DNA from: Mixta gaviniae | GTDB taxonomy: Bacteria > Pseudomonadota > Gammaproteobacteria > Enterobacterales > Enterobacteriaceae | NCBI RefSeq assembly: GCF_002953195.1 | Contig: NZ_CP026377.1 | Coordinates: 4,216,001-4,280,000 of the forward strand | Direction of reading: 5' to 3' | DNA length: 64,000 bases | Shown here: one piece after another, positions 1 through 12,783 of the stretch | Position numbering within the stretch: position 1 is the first letter of the stretch | How the letters are laid out: every line of letters starts with the position of its first letter | Position numbers and translations under genes: made by a program | Notes under the pieces: model-generated | The model's input: the letters and a program-made list of their open reading frames with translations, nothing else | Told to the model about the DNA's origin: nothing | The model's database searches: none

Positions 1-1820
<1,820 letters not shown>

Positions 1821-2160
1821 GGGTTTCTCCCGTCTCGTCACGACTTCCTTTGAATGGCAGGGAGTGTGCGCGAAGGCCGGGGAGGAAAAATCCTCCACCG
1901 TTCGCTTTTTTACGGGGGAGGAGGCAGGAGGATGAGTCAGGCGGCCGCCGGGGTATCTGAGGCTCACTACAGGCTTTTTCGTGATCGAAACGGCAGGAAA
2001 AGGGGCTGTTTTTTGTGTTCCAACACGCAGAAAGCGGCAAAAAAGCCACAGGGATCACACTTATTAACGGCGGGGCGTAGAAACAGGGAGGATGAGTCAG
2101 CCGTCGCTTATCAGCAGACTTCTGCCTAACGACAACCACTCACGTTTAGAGGTAAGGGAA
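1821..2160. promoter_or_regulatory. Divergent malK-malE control region with MalT-like boxes
   Basis: This gap separates the divergent malK-lamB and malEFG operons. Several copies of the MalT-box core (GGGGA[G/T]GA-like) are visible: direct repeats at about 1914-1923 and 1927-1936, an inverted pair at 1879-1898 (GGAGG-AAAAAT-CCTCC type), and GGGAGGATGAG at 2086-2096, about 65 bases before malE. The 10-base string GATGAGTCAG occurs twice, at 1931-1940 and 2091-2100. A CRP-like half-symmetry TGTGttccaaCACG lies at 2014-2027. In E. coli this region is coactivated by MalT and cAMP-CRP. The boxes were found by eye; the exact set is uncertain. Confidence 0.65.
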
Positions 2161-3354
2161 ATGTCAAAGTTCAAACTAAATGGCAAAACGCTGTTGTTAT
2201 GCGCCCTGACCGCCGCGCTGCTGCCCGGCGCGGCGCTGGCGAAAATCGAAGAAGGCAAGCTGGTCATCTGGATCAATGGCGATAAGGGCTATAACGGCCT
2301 CGCGGAAGTGGGCAAGAAGTTTGAGCAGGATACCGGGATCAAGGTAACTATCGAGCATCCCGATAAGCTGGAAGAGAAGTACCCGCAGGTGGCGGCCACC
2401 GGCGACGGCCCGGATATTATCTTCTGGGCGCACGATCGCTTCGGCGGCTACGCGCAGTCCGGCCTGCTGGCGGAAGTGGCGCCGGATAAGGCGCTGCAGG
2501 ATAAAATCTACCCCTTTACCTGGGACGCGGTGCGCTACAACGGCAAGTTGATCGGCTATCCGGTAGCGGTCGAATCGCTGTCGCTGATTTATAACAAAGA
2601 TCTGCTGCCCAATCCGCCGAAAAGCTGGGAAGAGATCCCGGCGCTGGATAAACAGCTACGCGCCAAAGGCAAAAGCGCCATTATGTTTAACCTGCAGGAG
2701 CCCTATTTCACCTGGCCATTAATCGCGGCCAACGGCGGCTATGCGTTTAAGAAAGAGAACGGCAGCTATAACATCAAAGATGTCGGCGTGAATAATGCGG
2801 GTTCGCAGGAAGGCCTGACGTTTCTGGTTGACCTGATTAAAAATAAACATCTGAATGCGGATACCGATTACGCCATTGCCGAAGCCGCCTTTAATAAAGG
2901 CGAAACCGCCATGACCATTAACGGCCCCTGGGCGTGGAATAATATCGAAAGCGCGAAGGTGAATTATGGCGTCACCCTGCTGCCCACCTTTAAAGGCCAA
3001 CCCTCGAAGCCGTTCGTCGGCGTACTGAGCGCCGGTATCAACGCCGCCAGCCCGAATAAAGAACTGGCGAAAGAGTTTATCGAAAACTACCTGCTGACCG
3101 ACGACGGCCTGGCGAAAGTCAACGCCGACAAGCCGTTGGGCGCGGTGGCGCTGAAATCGTACCAGGAGAAGCTGGCGAAGGATGAGAAGATCGCCGCCAC
3201 CATGGAGAACTCGCAGAAAGGCGAAATCATGCCGAACGTGCCGCAAATGTCCGCCTTCTGGTACGCCGAGCGCAGCGCGGTGCTGAACGCCATCAATGGA
3301 CGTCAGAGCGTGGAAGCGGCGCTGAAAGATGCCGAAGGTCGCCTGACGAAGTAA
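2161..3354 (+). CDS. malE: Periplasmic maltose/maltodextrin-binding protein MalE
   Basis: Substrate-binding protein that delivers maltodextrins to MalFGK2. It has 397 residues (E. coli 396). The start at 2161 was chosen because it gives a clean signal peptide (basic SKFKLNGK, hydrophobic core, cleavage after ALA at residue 27), and mature [19 protein letters not shown] begins exactly like mature E. coli MalE. A GGTAAGGGA ribosome site precedes the ATG. Conserved blocks include [20 protein letters not shown], the hinge and sugar-site regions ([17 protein letters not shown]) and the C-terminal [15 protein letters not shown]. It is the first gene of malEFG and is transcribed away from malK. Secreted to the periplasm. 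Nothing odd is seen. Confidence 0.98.
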   Translation: MSKFKLNGKTLLLCALTAALLPGAALAKIEEGKLVIWINGDKGYNGLAEVGKKFEQDTGIKVTIEHPDKLEEKYPQVAATGDGPDIIFWAHDRFGGYAQSGLLAEVAPDKALQDKIYPFTWDAVRYNGKLIGYPVAVESLSLIYNKDLLPNPPKSWEEIPALDKQLRAKGKSAIMFNLQEPYFTWPLIAANGGYAFKKENGSYNIKDVGVNNAGSQEGLTFLVDLIKNKHLNADTDYAIAEAAFNKGETAMTINGPWAWNNIESAKVNYGVTLLPTFKGQPSKPFVGVLSAGINAASPNKELAKEFIENYLLTDDGLAKVNADKPLGAVALKSYQEKLAKDEKIAATMENSQKGEIMPNVPQMSAFWYAERSAVLNAINGRQSVEAALKDAEGRLTK

Positions 3355-3423
3355 AGACGTGCTGACTCTGATTCTGGCCACAGGCGGCGGTGTCGTTTGC
3401 TGGCCTTTTCGTCTCGTTTTGAC

Positions 3424-3450
3424 GGCGGGCGCGCCCCGCCCTCTCTTTTC
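3424..3450 (+). terminator. GC-rich hairpin in the malE-malF gap
   Basis: A GGCGGG/CCCGCC stem with a CGCGC loop (3424-3440) is followed by CTCTCTTTT. It sits between malE and malF, where E. coli carries REP elements that stabilise malE mRNA. It may act as a partial terminator or an mRNA stabiliser that keeps MalE in excess over MalF. The function is inferred. Confidence 0.4.
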
Positions 3451-3473
3451 ATCTGTCGCAGAAGGATCCTGAA

Positions 3474-5018
3474 ATGGCAAAATCCGCATTGTGGTGGCAG
3501 CGTGACGCCCTGAAGTGGCTGGTTCTTGCCCTCTGTGTGTTGATAACCGGCTATCTGGTGGTGTTGATGTACGCGCAGGGCGAATACCTGTTCGCGATTG
3601 TCACGCTGATCCTGCTCAGCAGCGGCCTGATTGTCTTTTTCCGCCGCCGCGCCCAGGCGTGGCGCTACGTCTGGCCGGGGCTGGCCGGCATGGTATTGTT
3701 CGTGCTGTTTCCGCTGGCCTGCACCATCGCCATCGCCTTTACCAACTACAGCAGCACCAACCAGCTCACCTTCGAGCGCGCGCGCCAGGTGCTGATGGAC
3801 CGCCAGTTTCAGACCGGCGAAGGTTACGCGTTTTCACTCTGGTCGACGCCGGATAATCAGTGGCGCCTGCTGCTGAACGGTGCGGATAACCAACAGTTTA
3901 TCTCGCCGCCCTTCTCCCTTGCCGCTAAAGGGGCGCAAACGCTCACGCTGACTGAAACGCAGCAGCCGCCCGCCGGCGAGCGCGCCATGCTGCGCGTCAT
4001 TACGCAAAACCGTCAGGCGCTTTCCCAACTGACGGCGCGTCTGCCGGACGGTTCGCAGCTGAAGATGAGTTCGCTGCGCCAGTTCTCCGGCACCCAGCCG
4101 CGCTACCAGCCTGGCGAAGGGGGCATTCTGACCGACAAGCAGACGGGGCAGGTTTGGTATCCCAATAACGATACCGGTTTCTGGCAGCTGAAAGATGCCA
4201 ACCAGCAGTGGAGCAGCGAGAAGCTCAGCCCCGGCTATACGGTAGCCGTCGGCTGGAAAAACTTCCTGCGCGTGCTGACCGATCAGGGCATTCAGCAGCC
4301 GTTCGTGGCGATTTTTATCTGGACGGTGGTGTTTGCGGCGTTGACGGTGCTACTGACCGTGGCGGTTGGCATGGTGCTGGCCTGTCTGATGCAGTGGGAG
4401 GCGCTGAAAGGCCGCGCGGTCTACCGGCTGTTGCTGATCCTGCCTTACGCGGTGCCGGCATTTATCTCTATCCTGATCTTTAAGGGGCTGTTTAACCAGA
4501 GCTTCGGCGAGATCAACATCATGCTGGAGAGCCTGTTCGGCATTAAACCCGCCTGGTTTAGCGACCCGGTGATGGCGCGCACCATGCTGGTTATCGTCAA
4601 TACCTGGCTGGGCTACCCCTACATGATGATTTTGTGTATGGGGCTGCTGAAAGCGATTCCGGACGATCTCTACGAGGCTTCGGCGCTGGATGGCGCGACG
4701 CCGCTGCAAAACTTCTTCCGTATTACGCTGCCGCTGCTGATCAAGCCGCTGACGCCGCTGATGATCGCCAGCTTTGCGTTCAACTTTAATAACTTCGTGC
4801 TGATCCTGCTGTTGACTGACGGCGGACCGGACCGGCTGGGCACCACCACCCCGGCAGGCTACACCGATTTGCTGGTGAGCTACACCTGGCGCATCGCCTT
4901 TGAAGGCGGCGGCGGACAAGATTTTGGCCTGGCGGCCGCCATCGCCACGCTGATCTTCCTGCTGGTCGGCGCGCTGGCGCTGTTTAACCTGCGCTTCACC
5001 CGCATTAAAACTGAGTAA
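3474..5018 (+). CDS. malF: Maltose ABC transporter permease MalF
   Basis: Inner-membrane permease subunit of MalFGK2, 514 residues, the same length as E. coli MalF. Several hydrophobic helices occupy residues ~15-90, then the large periplasmic P2 domain (about 90-275), which is typical of MalF and contacts MalE, then the transmembrane core. The EAA coupling loop that docks on MalK reads [15 protein letters not shown], at about residues 400-415. Start ATG at 3474, after GAAGGAT. It lies 120 bases behind malE and 10 bases ahead of malG, in the same operon. Confidence 0.97.
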   Translation: MAKSALWWQRDALKWLVLALCVLITGYLVVLMYAQGEYLFAIVTLILLSSGLIVFFRRRAQAWRYVWPGLAGMVLFVLFPLACTIAIAFTNYSSTNQLTFERARQVLMDRQFQTGEGYAFSLWSTPDNQWRLLLNGADNQQFISPPFSLAAKGAQTLTLTETQQPPAGERAMLRVITQNRQALSQLTARLPDGSQLKMSSLRQFSGTQPRYQPGEGGILTDKQTGQVWYPNNDTGFWQLKDANQQWSSEKLSPGYTVAVGWKNFLRVLTDQGIQQPFVAIFIWTVVFAALTVLLTVAVGMVLACLMQWEALKGRAVYRLLLILPYAVPAFISILIFKGLFNQSFGEINIMLESLFGIKPAWFSDPVMARTMLVIVNTWLGYPYMMILCMGLLKAIPDDLYEASALDGATPLQNFFRITLPLLIKPLTPLMIASFAFNFNNFVLILLLTDGGPDRLGTTTPAGYTDLLVSYTWRIAFEGGGGQDFGLAAAIATLIFLLVGALALFNLRFTRIKTE

Positions 5019-5028
5019 GGAGCGACCT

Positions 5029-5910
5029 ATGGCGATGGTAAAACCGAAATCACAAAAGCTGCGCCTGGCGCTGACGCATCTGCTGCTGCTCGGCTTTCTG
5101 GTGCTGATTATGTATCCACTGTTGATGGTGTTCGCTATCTCGCTGCGCCCCGGCAACTATGCGATCGGCAGTCTGCTGCCGGACCATATCTCCTGGGACC
5201 ACTGGAAGCTGGCGCTCGGCTTCTCCGTAACCCATGAAAACGGCAGCGTCACCCCGCCGCCGTTTCCGGTACTGCTGTGGCTGTGGAACTCGGTAAAAGT
5301 GGCGGCGATCACTGCCGTTGGGATTGTTGCGCTTTCGACAACCTGTGCCTATGCTTTTGCCCGTATGCGCTTTCGCGGTAAAGCGACGCTGTTGAAAGGA
5401 ATGCTTATCTTTCAGATGTTTCCAGCTGTCCTTTCGCTGGTGGCGCTTTATGCTCTGTTCGATCGTTTGGGGCAGTACATCCCTTTTATCGGCCTGAATA
5501 CCCATGCCGGCTTGATCTTCGCCTACCTGGGCGGCATCGCGCTGCATGTCTGGACGATTAAGGGCTATTTCGAAACCATTGACGGTTCGCTGGAAGAAGC
5601 AGCGGCGCTGGACGGCGCGACGCCATGGCAGGCTTTCCGCCTGATCCTGTTGCCGCTCTCCGTGCCGATCCTCGCCGTGGTGTTTATTCTGTCTTTTATC
5701 GCCGCCGTTACCGAAGTGCCCGTCGCCTCGCTGCTGCTGCGCGACGTCAACAGCTATACGCTGGCGGTAGGGATGCAGCAGTACCTGAATCCGCAGAACT
5801 ATCTGTGGGGCGATTTTGCCGCCGCGGCGGTGCTGTCGGCGCTGCCGATTACGCTGGTGTTCCTGCTGGCGCAGCGCTGGCTGGTCAGCGGGCTGACCGC
5901 CGGGGTGTGA
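5029..5910 (+). CDS. malG: Maltose ABC transporter permease MalG (extreme C-terminus altered by a probable missing base)
   Basis: Second permease subunit of MalFGK2. The frame gives 293 residues against 296 in E. coli. It has six predicted membrane helices and the EAA loop [16 protein letters not shown] at about residues 188-203. Start ATG at 5029, after AAGGAG. The end reads GLTAGV-stop at a run of four G (5902-5905). One more G would read GLTAGGVKG-stop, ending at 5918, exactly the E. coli C-terminus. The difference affects only the last few residues, so function may survive. It matches the one-base losses in malK, thiG and coaA. Confidence 0.95.
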   Translation: MAMVKPKSQKLRLALTHLLLLGFLVLIMYPLLMVFAISLRPGNYAIGSLLPDHISWDHWKLALGFSVTHENGSVTPPPFPVLLWLWNSVKVAAITAVGIVALSTTCAYAFARMRFRGKATLLKGMLIFQMFPAVLSLVALYALFDRLGQYIPFIGLNTHAGLIFAYLGGIALHVWTIKGYFETIDGSLEEAAALDGATPWQAFRLILLPLSVPILAVVFILSFIAAVTEVPVASLLLRDVNSYTLAVGMQQYLNPQNYLWGDFAAAAVLSALPITLVFLLAQRWLVSGLTAGV

Positions 5911-5990
5911 AAGGTTAATCGACGTTTTTGTTGCCATTGTTGCCTTTGTTGTTATTGCCACTGCTAAGTTGTTCCCTGTGTTTATATTCA

Positions 5991-6016
5991 GGCGGCCATT
6001 GGGCCGCCTTTTTTTT
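5991..6016. terminator. Intrinsic terminator between malG and psiE
   Basis: GGCGGCC-ATT-GGGCCGCC stem followed on the plus strand by eight T. It ends malEFG. The convergent psiE stop codon (6015-6017) overlaps the T tract. Confidence 0.9.
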
Positions 6017-6413
6017 ATTCGCGTTTTAGCCGGTTGCTGTTGGCCAGCCAGAGCGTCACCACCAGAATCAAAATAGCGGCGGAGTAACAGAGCGTGTCGA
6101 ACGGATTTTTATGGTCGACGACGATCAGACGAATAATCGCCGTAATGCCGATATAGACAAAATAGCGCAGGGGAAAGTGATAGCCCGACTGGAAATACTT
6201 CACCACCAGCGCGATAAATTCAAAATAGAGGAACCAGATAACGATCCCTTCCACCAGCAAATAGGCGGAGGCCGCCTCGCCGGTATTCAGTAATACGTTA
6301 GCCAGATGGATGGTCTCTTTTCCCAGAAAGACGATCAGAATAACCGCCAGAATAAGCAGGCCCACGTTCAATACCCACTGCAGAACAGCGGCAATTACTT
6401 TTCCACTCATCAT
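6015..6413 (-). CDS. psiE: Phosphate-starvation-inducible protein PsiE
   Basis: Small inner-membrane protein of the PsiE family, 132 residues (E. coli 136), molecular function unknown. Four hydrophobic helices are visible (about residues 8-30, 50-72, 82-100, 108-126), with the conserved block [20 protein letters not shown] and a basic tail ending RLKRE. Two adjacent ATG codons (6413 and 6410) are possible starts; the first is better spaced from AAGGT. The promoter side carries a perfect CRP palindrome overlapping a Pho-box-like element, matching the known PhoB activation and cAMP-CRP repression of E. coli psiE. Converges with malG. Confidence 0.95.
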   Translation of the reverse strand: MMSGKVIAAVLQWVLNVGLLILAVILIVFLGKETIHLANVLLNTGEAASAYLLVEGIVIWFLYFEFIALVVKYFQSGYHFPLRYFVYIGITAIIRLIVVDHKNPFDTLCYSAAILILVVTLWLANSNRLKRE

Positions 6414-6463
6414 TGTTGTTACCTTTTAGCGCCGCCTGCGCGTCGGCAGGCCGTCCGGATATC

Positions 6464-6488
6464 ATGACAGAATGTGATGAAGTTCACA
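6464..6488 (-). promoter_or_regulatory. Overlapping CRP site and Pho-box-like element upstream of psiE
   Basis: TGTGATGAAGTTCACA at 6473-6488 fits the CRP consensus TGTGA-N6-TCACA perfectly. Read on the minus strand, 6481-6464 gives TTCATCA-CATT-CTGTCAT, two heptamer-like units 11 bases apart as in Pho boxes. The overlap suggests CRP and PhoB compete. Sites were matched by eye. Confidence 0.7.
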
Positions 6489-6500
6489 GTATAATGGCAG

Positions 6501-6534
6501 CAAAATAAAAACGCCCCGGCGAATGCCAGGGCGT
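6501..6534 (-). terminator. Terminator of the yjb operon
   Basis: On the minus strand, an ACGCCCTGGC/GCCGGGGCGT stem with an ATTC loop is followed by TTTTATTTT, 27 bases after the yjbH stop. A classical intrinsic terminator. Confidence 0.9.
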
Positions 6535-6560
6535 GGAGCGAAGCCTTTGCCGCTGCGCTG

Positions 6561-8654
6561 TCAGCGGAAATGGATATCGCGATCGCTGGTCATATCATAC
6601 AGCTGATATTTGCGGCCCAGCATCTGTCCGCCGTCGCGCGTCAGCGGCGTCCAGTTCACCTGCGCACGGCCGCGGTTGTGGGTAACGGTAAAGAGATCCA
6701 TCGGCACCGAGATATAGAAACCTTTGGTGAAATCCCCTTCGCCATACTCATCACCGGAGACGTCCGTCAGGGTGGCGTAGGCGCCGACGGTCACGCCGCT
6801 ATCGAAGCGTTTCGAAACGTCGATGGTGCCGCCCTTATCTTTCGCCAGGTACTGGCCAACGCTCATTTTCACCAGCACATCATCCATAAAGCCCGGCTGC
6901 CAGTAGGCGGTGAGATGCCCGGTCGGCGCTTTATAGCGGGTGAACTTCATCATGTTGTCCCAGTCGCGCTGCTTCACATAATTGGCGTCCGCGCCGATCG
7001 CCCAGTTGCTGTCCAGCGGACGGTACAGGACTTCCGCGCCGACGCCGCCGTACATGGTTTCCAGGTAGCCGCCATACATCTGGCCATAGAACCCGTTGCC
7101 CAGGTACTGGAACCAGTTCGCCTGCAGGTTATTGACGTAGACGTTGTTTTTTACGTAGTCGCGAATATGGGTGCGCACGCGCGGCAGCGACGAGTCGATA
7201 GGACGGCCGTCGTAGTTGAACTTATCGTAGTTGTTGGCGATGTTGGCGAAGACGCCGCCGCCCACCAGCAGATGCTGCGTCAGCCAGTAATCGGCGCTGC
7301 CGTTGATGCCCGCCTGATACATGTAGAAGCTTTCCGGGCCGCCAACCGACTGGTTCAGCACCGGCGAGAGGCCGTAGCTGAAGCGATCTTTTTCGATGTA
7401 ATAGCCCTGCTCGGTTTTGCCCGGATCGACCGGATTGACGCGGCGCTGCGCCAGCGGCTGCTCGTGCCCCAGCGGATAGCCGTCGAGCTGTTGGCGCAGG
7501 CTGCTGACGCGGGTTTCGGTCGTCACCTGCGGCAGGTTATAGCGCGTCTGGGTGACGCGCAGCGTATCGATATTCTCCGGCAGGTTATTCATCAGGATAA
7601 TATTGGCGCGATCGACCCCTTCCTGGGTGTCGCGATATTTATACTGTTCGCCGGTGACGTAGAGCGTACGGTCTTTGATCTGCAGCTTCGGCGCATCCAG
7701 CCCGGCGTTGTATTTCAGCGCCGTCAGCTGATTGGCCACGACCGTATGCTGCAGGATTTCCGGCTGCGGCTCCGGCTGCCAGGCGGGTTTCGGGCTATCA
7801 AGGTGATGGGTGCTGAGATCGTTGAAGTTGGTGCGCAGCGTAAAGCCGAAGGTAAAGGTGTTGCCGCGCTGATAGCCGGCATTGATATCGGCCCAGTCGG
7901 TAAGGCGGTAGACCGCGCCGACGTTCACTTTGCTACGCTGCGTCAGGCGGCCAGCGTAATCGCCCTGATAATCGTTGCCCTCATACTCCAGCTTCAGGCG
8001 CAGCGGCTGCCACGGCGTCTGGTACTCCACGCCGCCGAAGATCGCCGCCGGGCCTTTGAACAGCTCGTCGCCGTTCACCGATCCCGCGGATCCGAATCCG
8101 CCGCGGCGGTGGCAGAACTTATCGTCATAGCTGCAGAACGGGTTTTTAATGTTGCCGCTGTTACCGAGATAGCCCCAGCCGATGCCGAGGGTGAAGTCGA
8201 GCGGCCCCCAAGCTTTGCTGGCGACCAGGTATTCGCTGTCGAACAGCCCGGTGCCGCCCAGGTCGCGCGTGCCGACGGCCACTTCCGGCAGCCAGTAGCC
8301 TTCCTGCCAGAGGCGCAGCTTCAGATCGAACGCTTTATCTTTATAGCTCTGCTCGCCGCTGAAGCTTTCGACATTACTGTAGCGACGCGTGCGCACGTCG
8401 GTGTAGCGCACGGTGGTTTCCAGCCAGGGGAACAGCATCAGCGAAGCGGAATAGAAACGATACTGATCGTTATTACGATAGTTAAGGCTGAACTCTCCCT
8501 CTTTCGCCATGCGCGCGGTCGGCACCTGCATCAGGCCGACGCCGCCGAAATCTGACTGGGAAGGACCGACGGGCGCGGCCCAGGTCGCAGCCTGCGCCTG
8601 GCAGGCAACCGAGACGGAAACAGCCAGCAGGCTGAGTAGCGTATGTTTTTTCAT
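6561..8654 (-). CDS. yjbH: Exopolysaccharide outer-membrane beta-barrel protein YjbH (GfcD-like)
   Basis: Last gene of the yjbEFGH operon, a paralogue of the group 4 capsule gene gfcD. It has 697 residues (E. coli 698). A signal peptide of ~22 residues ends ACQAQA. The body is rich in alternating aromatic/polar strands, for example VKYRDTQ-like and [16 protein letters not shown] segments, as expected for an outer-membrane barrel taking part in polymer secretion. Its start overlaps the yjbG stop by one base, so translation is coupled. The long open frame on the opposite strand (6570-8555) is a shadow of its codon bias. Confidence 0.95.
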   Translation of the reverse strand: MKKHTLLSLLAVSVSVACQAQAATWAAPVGPSQSDFGGVGLMQVPTARMAKEGEFSLNYRNNDQYRFYSASLMLFPWLETTVRYTDVRTRRYSNVESFSGEQSYKDKAFDLKLRLWQEGYWLPEVAVGTRDLGGTGLFDSEYLVASKAWGPLDFTLGIGWGYLGNSGNIKNPFCSYDDKFCHRRGGFGSAGSVNGDELFKGPAAIFGGVEYQTPWQPLRLKLEYEGNDYQGDYAGRLTQRSKVNVGAVYRLTDWADINAGYQRGNTFTFGFTLRTNFNDLSTHHLDSPKPAWQPEPQPEILQHTVVANQLTALKYNAGLDAPKLQIKDRTLYVTGEQYKYRDTQEGVDRANIILMNNLPENIDTLRVTQTRYNLPQVTTETRVSSLRQQLDGYPLGHEQPLAQRRVNPVDPGKTEQGYYIEKDRFSYGLSPVLNQSVGGPESFYMYQAGINGSADYWLTQHLLVGGGVFANIANNYDKFNYDGRPIDSSLPRVRTHIRDYVKNNVYVNNLQANWFQYLGNGFYGQMYGGYLETMYGGVGAEVLYRPLDSNWAIGADANYVKQRDWDNMMKFTRYKAPTGHLTAYWQPGFMDDVLVKMSVGQYLAKDKGGTIDVSKRFDSGVTVGAYATLTDVSGDEYGEGDFTKGFYISVPMDLFTVTHNRGRAQVNWTPLTRDGGQMLGRKYQLYDMTSDRDIHFR

Positions 8655-9394
8655 CAGTCAGGGATCCGGTGCGTCAAAACAGAGATAATGTGCTGGTTAA
8701 GATCGCGCAGCTCATCCGGCAGCGCCCAGCGGGAGAAGCCAAGGTAGATGGTGCTGCCGGGCGCCACTTCCACATGACGATGGTTCCAGTACGCTATCGG
8801 CACCGCCTGAGTGGCGCCGTCCGGCCCAATCACTGTCGCCACGTTGCGCTCCGCGCCGCTCAGACGCGCATGGCCCACCAGGTAGTCGCGCACGTCGCGT
8901 CCCGGCTGCCAGGCGGTTTTACCGCCGCCGCTGATAGCGCCGGCCAGCGTAACGGTGTCGGGGCGTTGCAGGGTATAGACGCGGTAGTCCCCTTCGAGGC
9001 GGCGGTTCGCCTCCGGACGCACGCTTATCCAGTCGGGATCGAGCGAGGTGAATTGCCTTCCGGTCACCCGCACCGTGGCGAGCTGCTGTGCTACTGTCGC
9101 GATCGCTGCCGCGCGATCGCCCTCTTCGCTCGCTGCCCAGGCGCGCAGGCGCGCCAGCGTTTGCTGATAATCCCGCTCCGCCGCGGCGCTCGCCAGCGGC
9201 TCCGCGATCACCGTACCGGGCCACCAGGTGCGCTGCGCCAGCGCCGGGCTGGCCACCAGCTGCGCCAGATCCCGGGCATGGCTGACCACCGCCTGCTGCT
9301 GGCTGCCGGGGTAGTAAATGGTCACCTGGCTATCCGCCAGCGCATTCAGTGAGAGGCAGGCTGCAAGGCCCGCTAAAAAAAGCGTTTTTTTCAT
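8654..9394 (-). CDS. yjbG: Exopolysaccharide periplasmic protein YjbG (GfcC family)
   Basis: Periplasmic protein of the GfcC/YjbG family, 246 residues (E. coli 245). The N-terminus [20 protein letters not shown] is a signal peptide with likely cleavage before Asp21. The mature part has the family pattern VTIYYPG near the start and the C-terminal [18 protein letters not shown] motif. The start overlaps the end of yjbF by four bases and the stop overlaps the start of yjbH, so the three genes are tightly coupled. In E. coli the locus contributes to an RcsB-controlled exopolysaccharide; the exact role of YjbG is unknown. Confidence 0.95.
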   Translation of the reverse strand: MKKTLFLAGLAACLSLNALADSQVTIYYPGSQQQAVVSHARDLAQLVASPALAQRTWWPGTVIAEPLASAAAERDYQQTLARLRAWAASEEGDRAAAIATVAQQLATVRVTGRQFTSLDPDWISVRPEANRRLEGDYRVYTLQRPDTVTLAGAISGGGKTAWQPGRDVRDYLVGHARLSGAERNVATVIGPDGATQAVPIAYWNHRHVEVAPGSTIYLGFSRWALPDELRDLNQHIISVLTHRIPD

Positions 9395-10038
9395 GATTTG
9401 GCAGGCTTCAGAATGGTGATATCGACCGGCAGCGTTCCCGCGCCAATGCTTTGCGCGCTCTGGCGCACTTCGCCGCTGATGGCGTCAAGCCAGAAGGTGT
9501 TTTGCCAGCGGGCGCCGACGGCGTCGATAGCCACCTCTTCATGCCAGACGCGGCAGGCGACGCGCTTTCCGGCCAGCGTCAGTACCGTATCGTTATCGCG
9601 GCTGAAGCGGGAGATGGCGACGCCGGAACGCAGCTGACCGTTTTCGGTCCAGCTCAGCAACCGCGTCCAGCTGGCGCCGTCGCGCAGGCTCAGCGGCTGC
9701 GCCAGCGGATCCTGGTCAAGGTTGCCGGTTTCCAGCAGGTTGTCGCTCAGGCCCAGGGTTTTCACCAGCCGGCCCTTCTGCGTAACCAGCATCGCCCGAT
9801 CCTGCGTGACCCATTTCTGCTGCCCGTTTTCCGCATAGCCAAGCACCAGGAAGATGCGCTGGCCGTCGTTAATGCGCAAATACATGCTGGCGTACGGCAG
9901 CGCTTCTATTTTTTCGTCCGAAACGGTGATGTCATCCGGCCCCATGACCGCCAGCTTAGCGGTATCGACCAGCCCCTGTTGCGTTTGTGTACACGCTTGT
10001 AACAGCAGGCAAAGAAACAGCAATGGTATGTGGCGCAC
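9391..10038 (-). CDS. yjbF: Exopolysaccharide lipoprotein YjbF (GfcB family)
   Basis: Outer-membrane lipoprotein of the YjbF/GfcB family, 215 residues. The GTG start at 10038 was chosen over an upstream ATG because it has an AGGGA ribosome site seven bases away and yields a proper lipoprotein signal, RHIPLLFLCLLLQAC, with Cys16 as the lipidated residue. The longer frame from 10083 would place a charged stretch before the signal and run into the intergenic terminator. Four-base overlap with yjbG. Two terminators separate it from yjbE, so its expression is probably attenuated relative to yjbE. Confidence 0.93.
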   Translation of the reverse strand: MRHIPLLFLCLLLQACTQTQQGLVDTAKLAVMGPDDITVSDEKIEALPYASMYLRINDGQRIFLVLGYAENGQQKWVTQDRAMLVTQKGRLVKTLGLSDNLLETGNLDQDPLAQPLSLRDGASWTRLLSWTENGQLRSGVAISRFSRDNDTVLTLAGKRVACRVWHEEVAIDAVGARWQNTFWLDAISGEVRQSAQSIGAGTLPVDITILKPAKS

Positions 10039-10069
10039 CTGTGTATCCCTGTGTGAAGAGTGCCAAATC

Positions 10070-10099
10070 AGAAAAATAACCACACGGGCGTGTGGTTAT
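10070..10099 (-). terminator. Intrinsic terminator between yjbE and yjbF (second of two)
   Basis: Perfect 10-bp stem ATAACCACAC/GTGTGGTTAT around a four-base loop at 10076-10099. On the minus strand it runs directly into TTTTTC. It lies between the yjbE stop and the yjbF GTG start, so read-through sets the yjbFGH level. Confidence 0.88.
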
Positions 10100-10101
10100 G
10101 A

Positions 10102-10122
10102 TTAAAAACCCGCGTTAACGGG
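10102..10122 (-). terminator. Intrinsic terminator at the end of yjbE (first of two)
   Basis: On the minus strand, ACCCG-TTAACG-CGGGT is followed by TTTTAAT. The hairpin overlaps the last codons and the stop of yjbE. The short stem makes it weaker than the one just downstream. Confidence 0.7.
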
Positions 10123-10363
10123 TGGTACTTGTGGTGGTCGTGGTCGTGGTGCCGGTATTGGTGCCGTCGCCGCCGCCGGACGCCGCTAAGCCGACGCCCA
10201 ACAGCGCGCCGACCGCGCCGATACCTACAGCGGTCGTGGTGCCCGCTGAGATAGCGCCCGCTTCAGCGCCAGCGGCTGAGCCAGCTTCAACCGGAGCGGC
10301 AAAAGCAGCCGGACCGGAAGCCAGAAACAGCGCCATTGCTGTGGCACAAAGTACTTTTTTCAT
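10115..10363 (-). CDS. yjbE: Small secreted exopolysaccharide-locus protein YjbE (GfcA-like)
   Basis: First gene of the yjb operon, 82 residues (E. coli about 80). A signal peptide is cleaved at about residue 22 (GPAAFA before APVEAG). The mature part is Ala/Gly-rich, with a hydrophobic VGIGAVGALLGVGLAASGGG segment and a Thr-rich tail ending TTTTTTSTTR, matching the E. coli tail. The biochemical role is unknown; the composition resembles GfcA and other Thr-tailed capsule-locus proteins. An ATG at 10363 follows a GGGAAATCC ribosome site. A possible -10 (TATACT) is at 10428-10423. Confidence 0.93.
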   Translation of the reverse strand: MKKVLCATAMALFLASGPAAFAAPVEAGSAAGAEAGAISAGTTTAVGIGAVGALLGVGLAASGGGDGTNTGTTTTTTTSTTR

Positions 10364-10727
10364 ACTGGATTTCCCTTCATGAAATGAATGGATGATGTGC
10401 CTGGATGGATTCAGGCGGCTCCAGTATAGGGCAACAAATTATCAGAAATCAGGCTTCACGGGAGGAGAGGAAACGGCGATTTTTAGCAGAATAAAATATT
10501 ACAAATAAGGGCGATTTATAAATTTATATTTCAATATAATGCAAAAAAGTAGTTGATATCGCTTAAATAACGCTAAGAAAAAGATAATTAAAGCAAAGCG
10601 ACCTGTTTGATTAAAAAAGCATCACATCAAGCTATTTTAGTGGGTAAATAGCGGTGGTTAATATTTTATTTCAACAGGTTATGCCATACCTAACCAAAAT
10701 TCAGGACCATTTTTAAGCAGAGACGTT

Positions 10728-10783
10728 TAGGAGTAATCCTGCGTTAATTTTCGGCTCTGATTAACATTTTAAGAATATGCTTA
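10728..10783 (-). promoter_or_regulatory. Pair of Rcs-type boxes upstream of yjbE
   Basis: TAAGAATATGCTTA (10770-10783) matches the RcsAB box TAAGAATATTCCTA at 12 of 14 positions. TAGGAGTAATCCTG (10728-10741) matches the RcsB-type box TAGGAATAATCCTA at 12 of 14. In E. coli the yjb operon is Rcs-controlled. Both lie 365-420 bases before yjbE, implying a long leader or action at a distance. Confidence 0.65.
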
Positions 10784-10869
10784 GGGCAAAACGGCGGATT
10801 TCGTTCTTATCGCGTTACTACCCGTCGGCGCCTTTCGCTATCGGCACCGGTCACGTCGGGAAAAACGCA

Positions 10870-10896
10870 ATAAAAAAGGCGCCGCGTGGGCGCCCT
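10870..10896 (-). terminator. Terminator of pgi
   Basis: On the minus strand, GGCGCC-CACGC-GGCGCC is followed by six T, about 20 bases after the pgi stop. Confidence 0.9.
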
Positions 10897-10917
10897 GAGA
10901 ATAAACTGCAGCTTGTC

Positions 10918-12612
<1,695 letters not shown>

Positions 12613-12783
12613 TTACCTGTTGACCGTGACTCACTTTCCTTTTCCTGCAACAGGTTACGACTATCGTAGGGCGTGCTGATTTCCTCACCCTTTGCCCGGG
12701 ACTCATTATAATTCAGGCTGCGGCGATGATGGCCGCCAGGTATTTCAGTATGACGATTCTTACCGTTGAAAGGAAAAATTTTT

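Larger units (their letters stand above)
10364..10917. other. Long regulatory gap between yjbE and pgi
   Basis: 554 bases with no credible gene. From yjbE outward it holds a possible -10, a strongly AT-rich stretch at about 10480-10700 that contrasts with the GC-rich surroundings, two Rcs-type boxes at 10728-10783, and the pgi terminator. The open frame starting at 10777 is a shadow of pgi. Confidence 0.6.

Noticed and set aside
6570..8555. 661-codon open frame antisense to yjbH
   Set aside because: Shadow frame over a conserved gene of expected length; repetitive Ala/Val/Arg composition.
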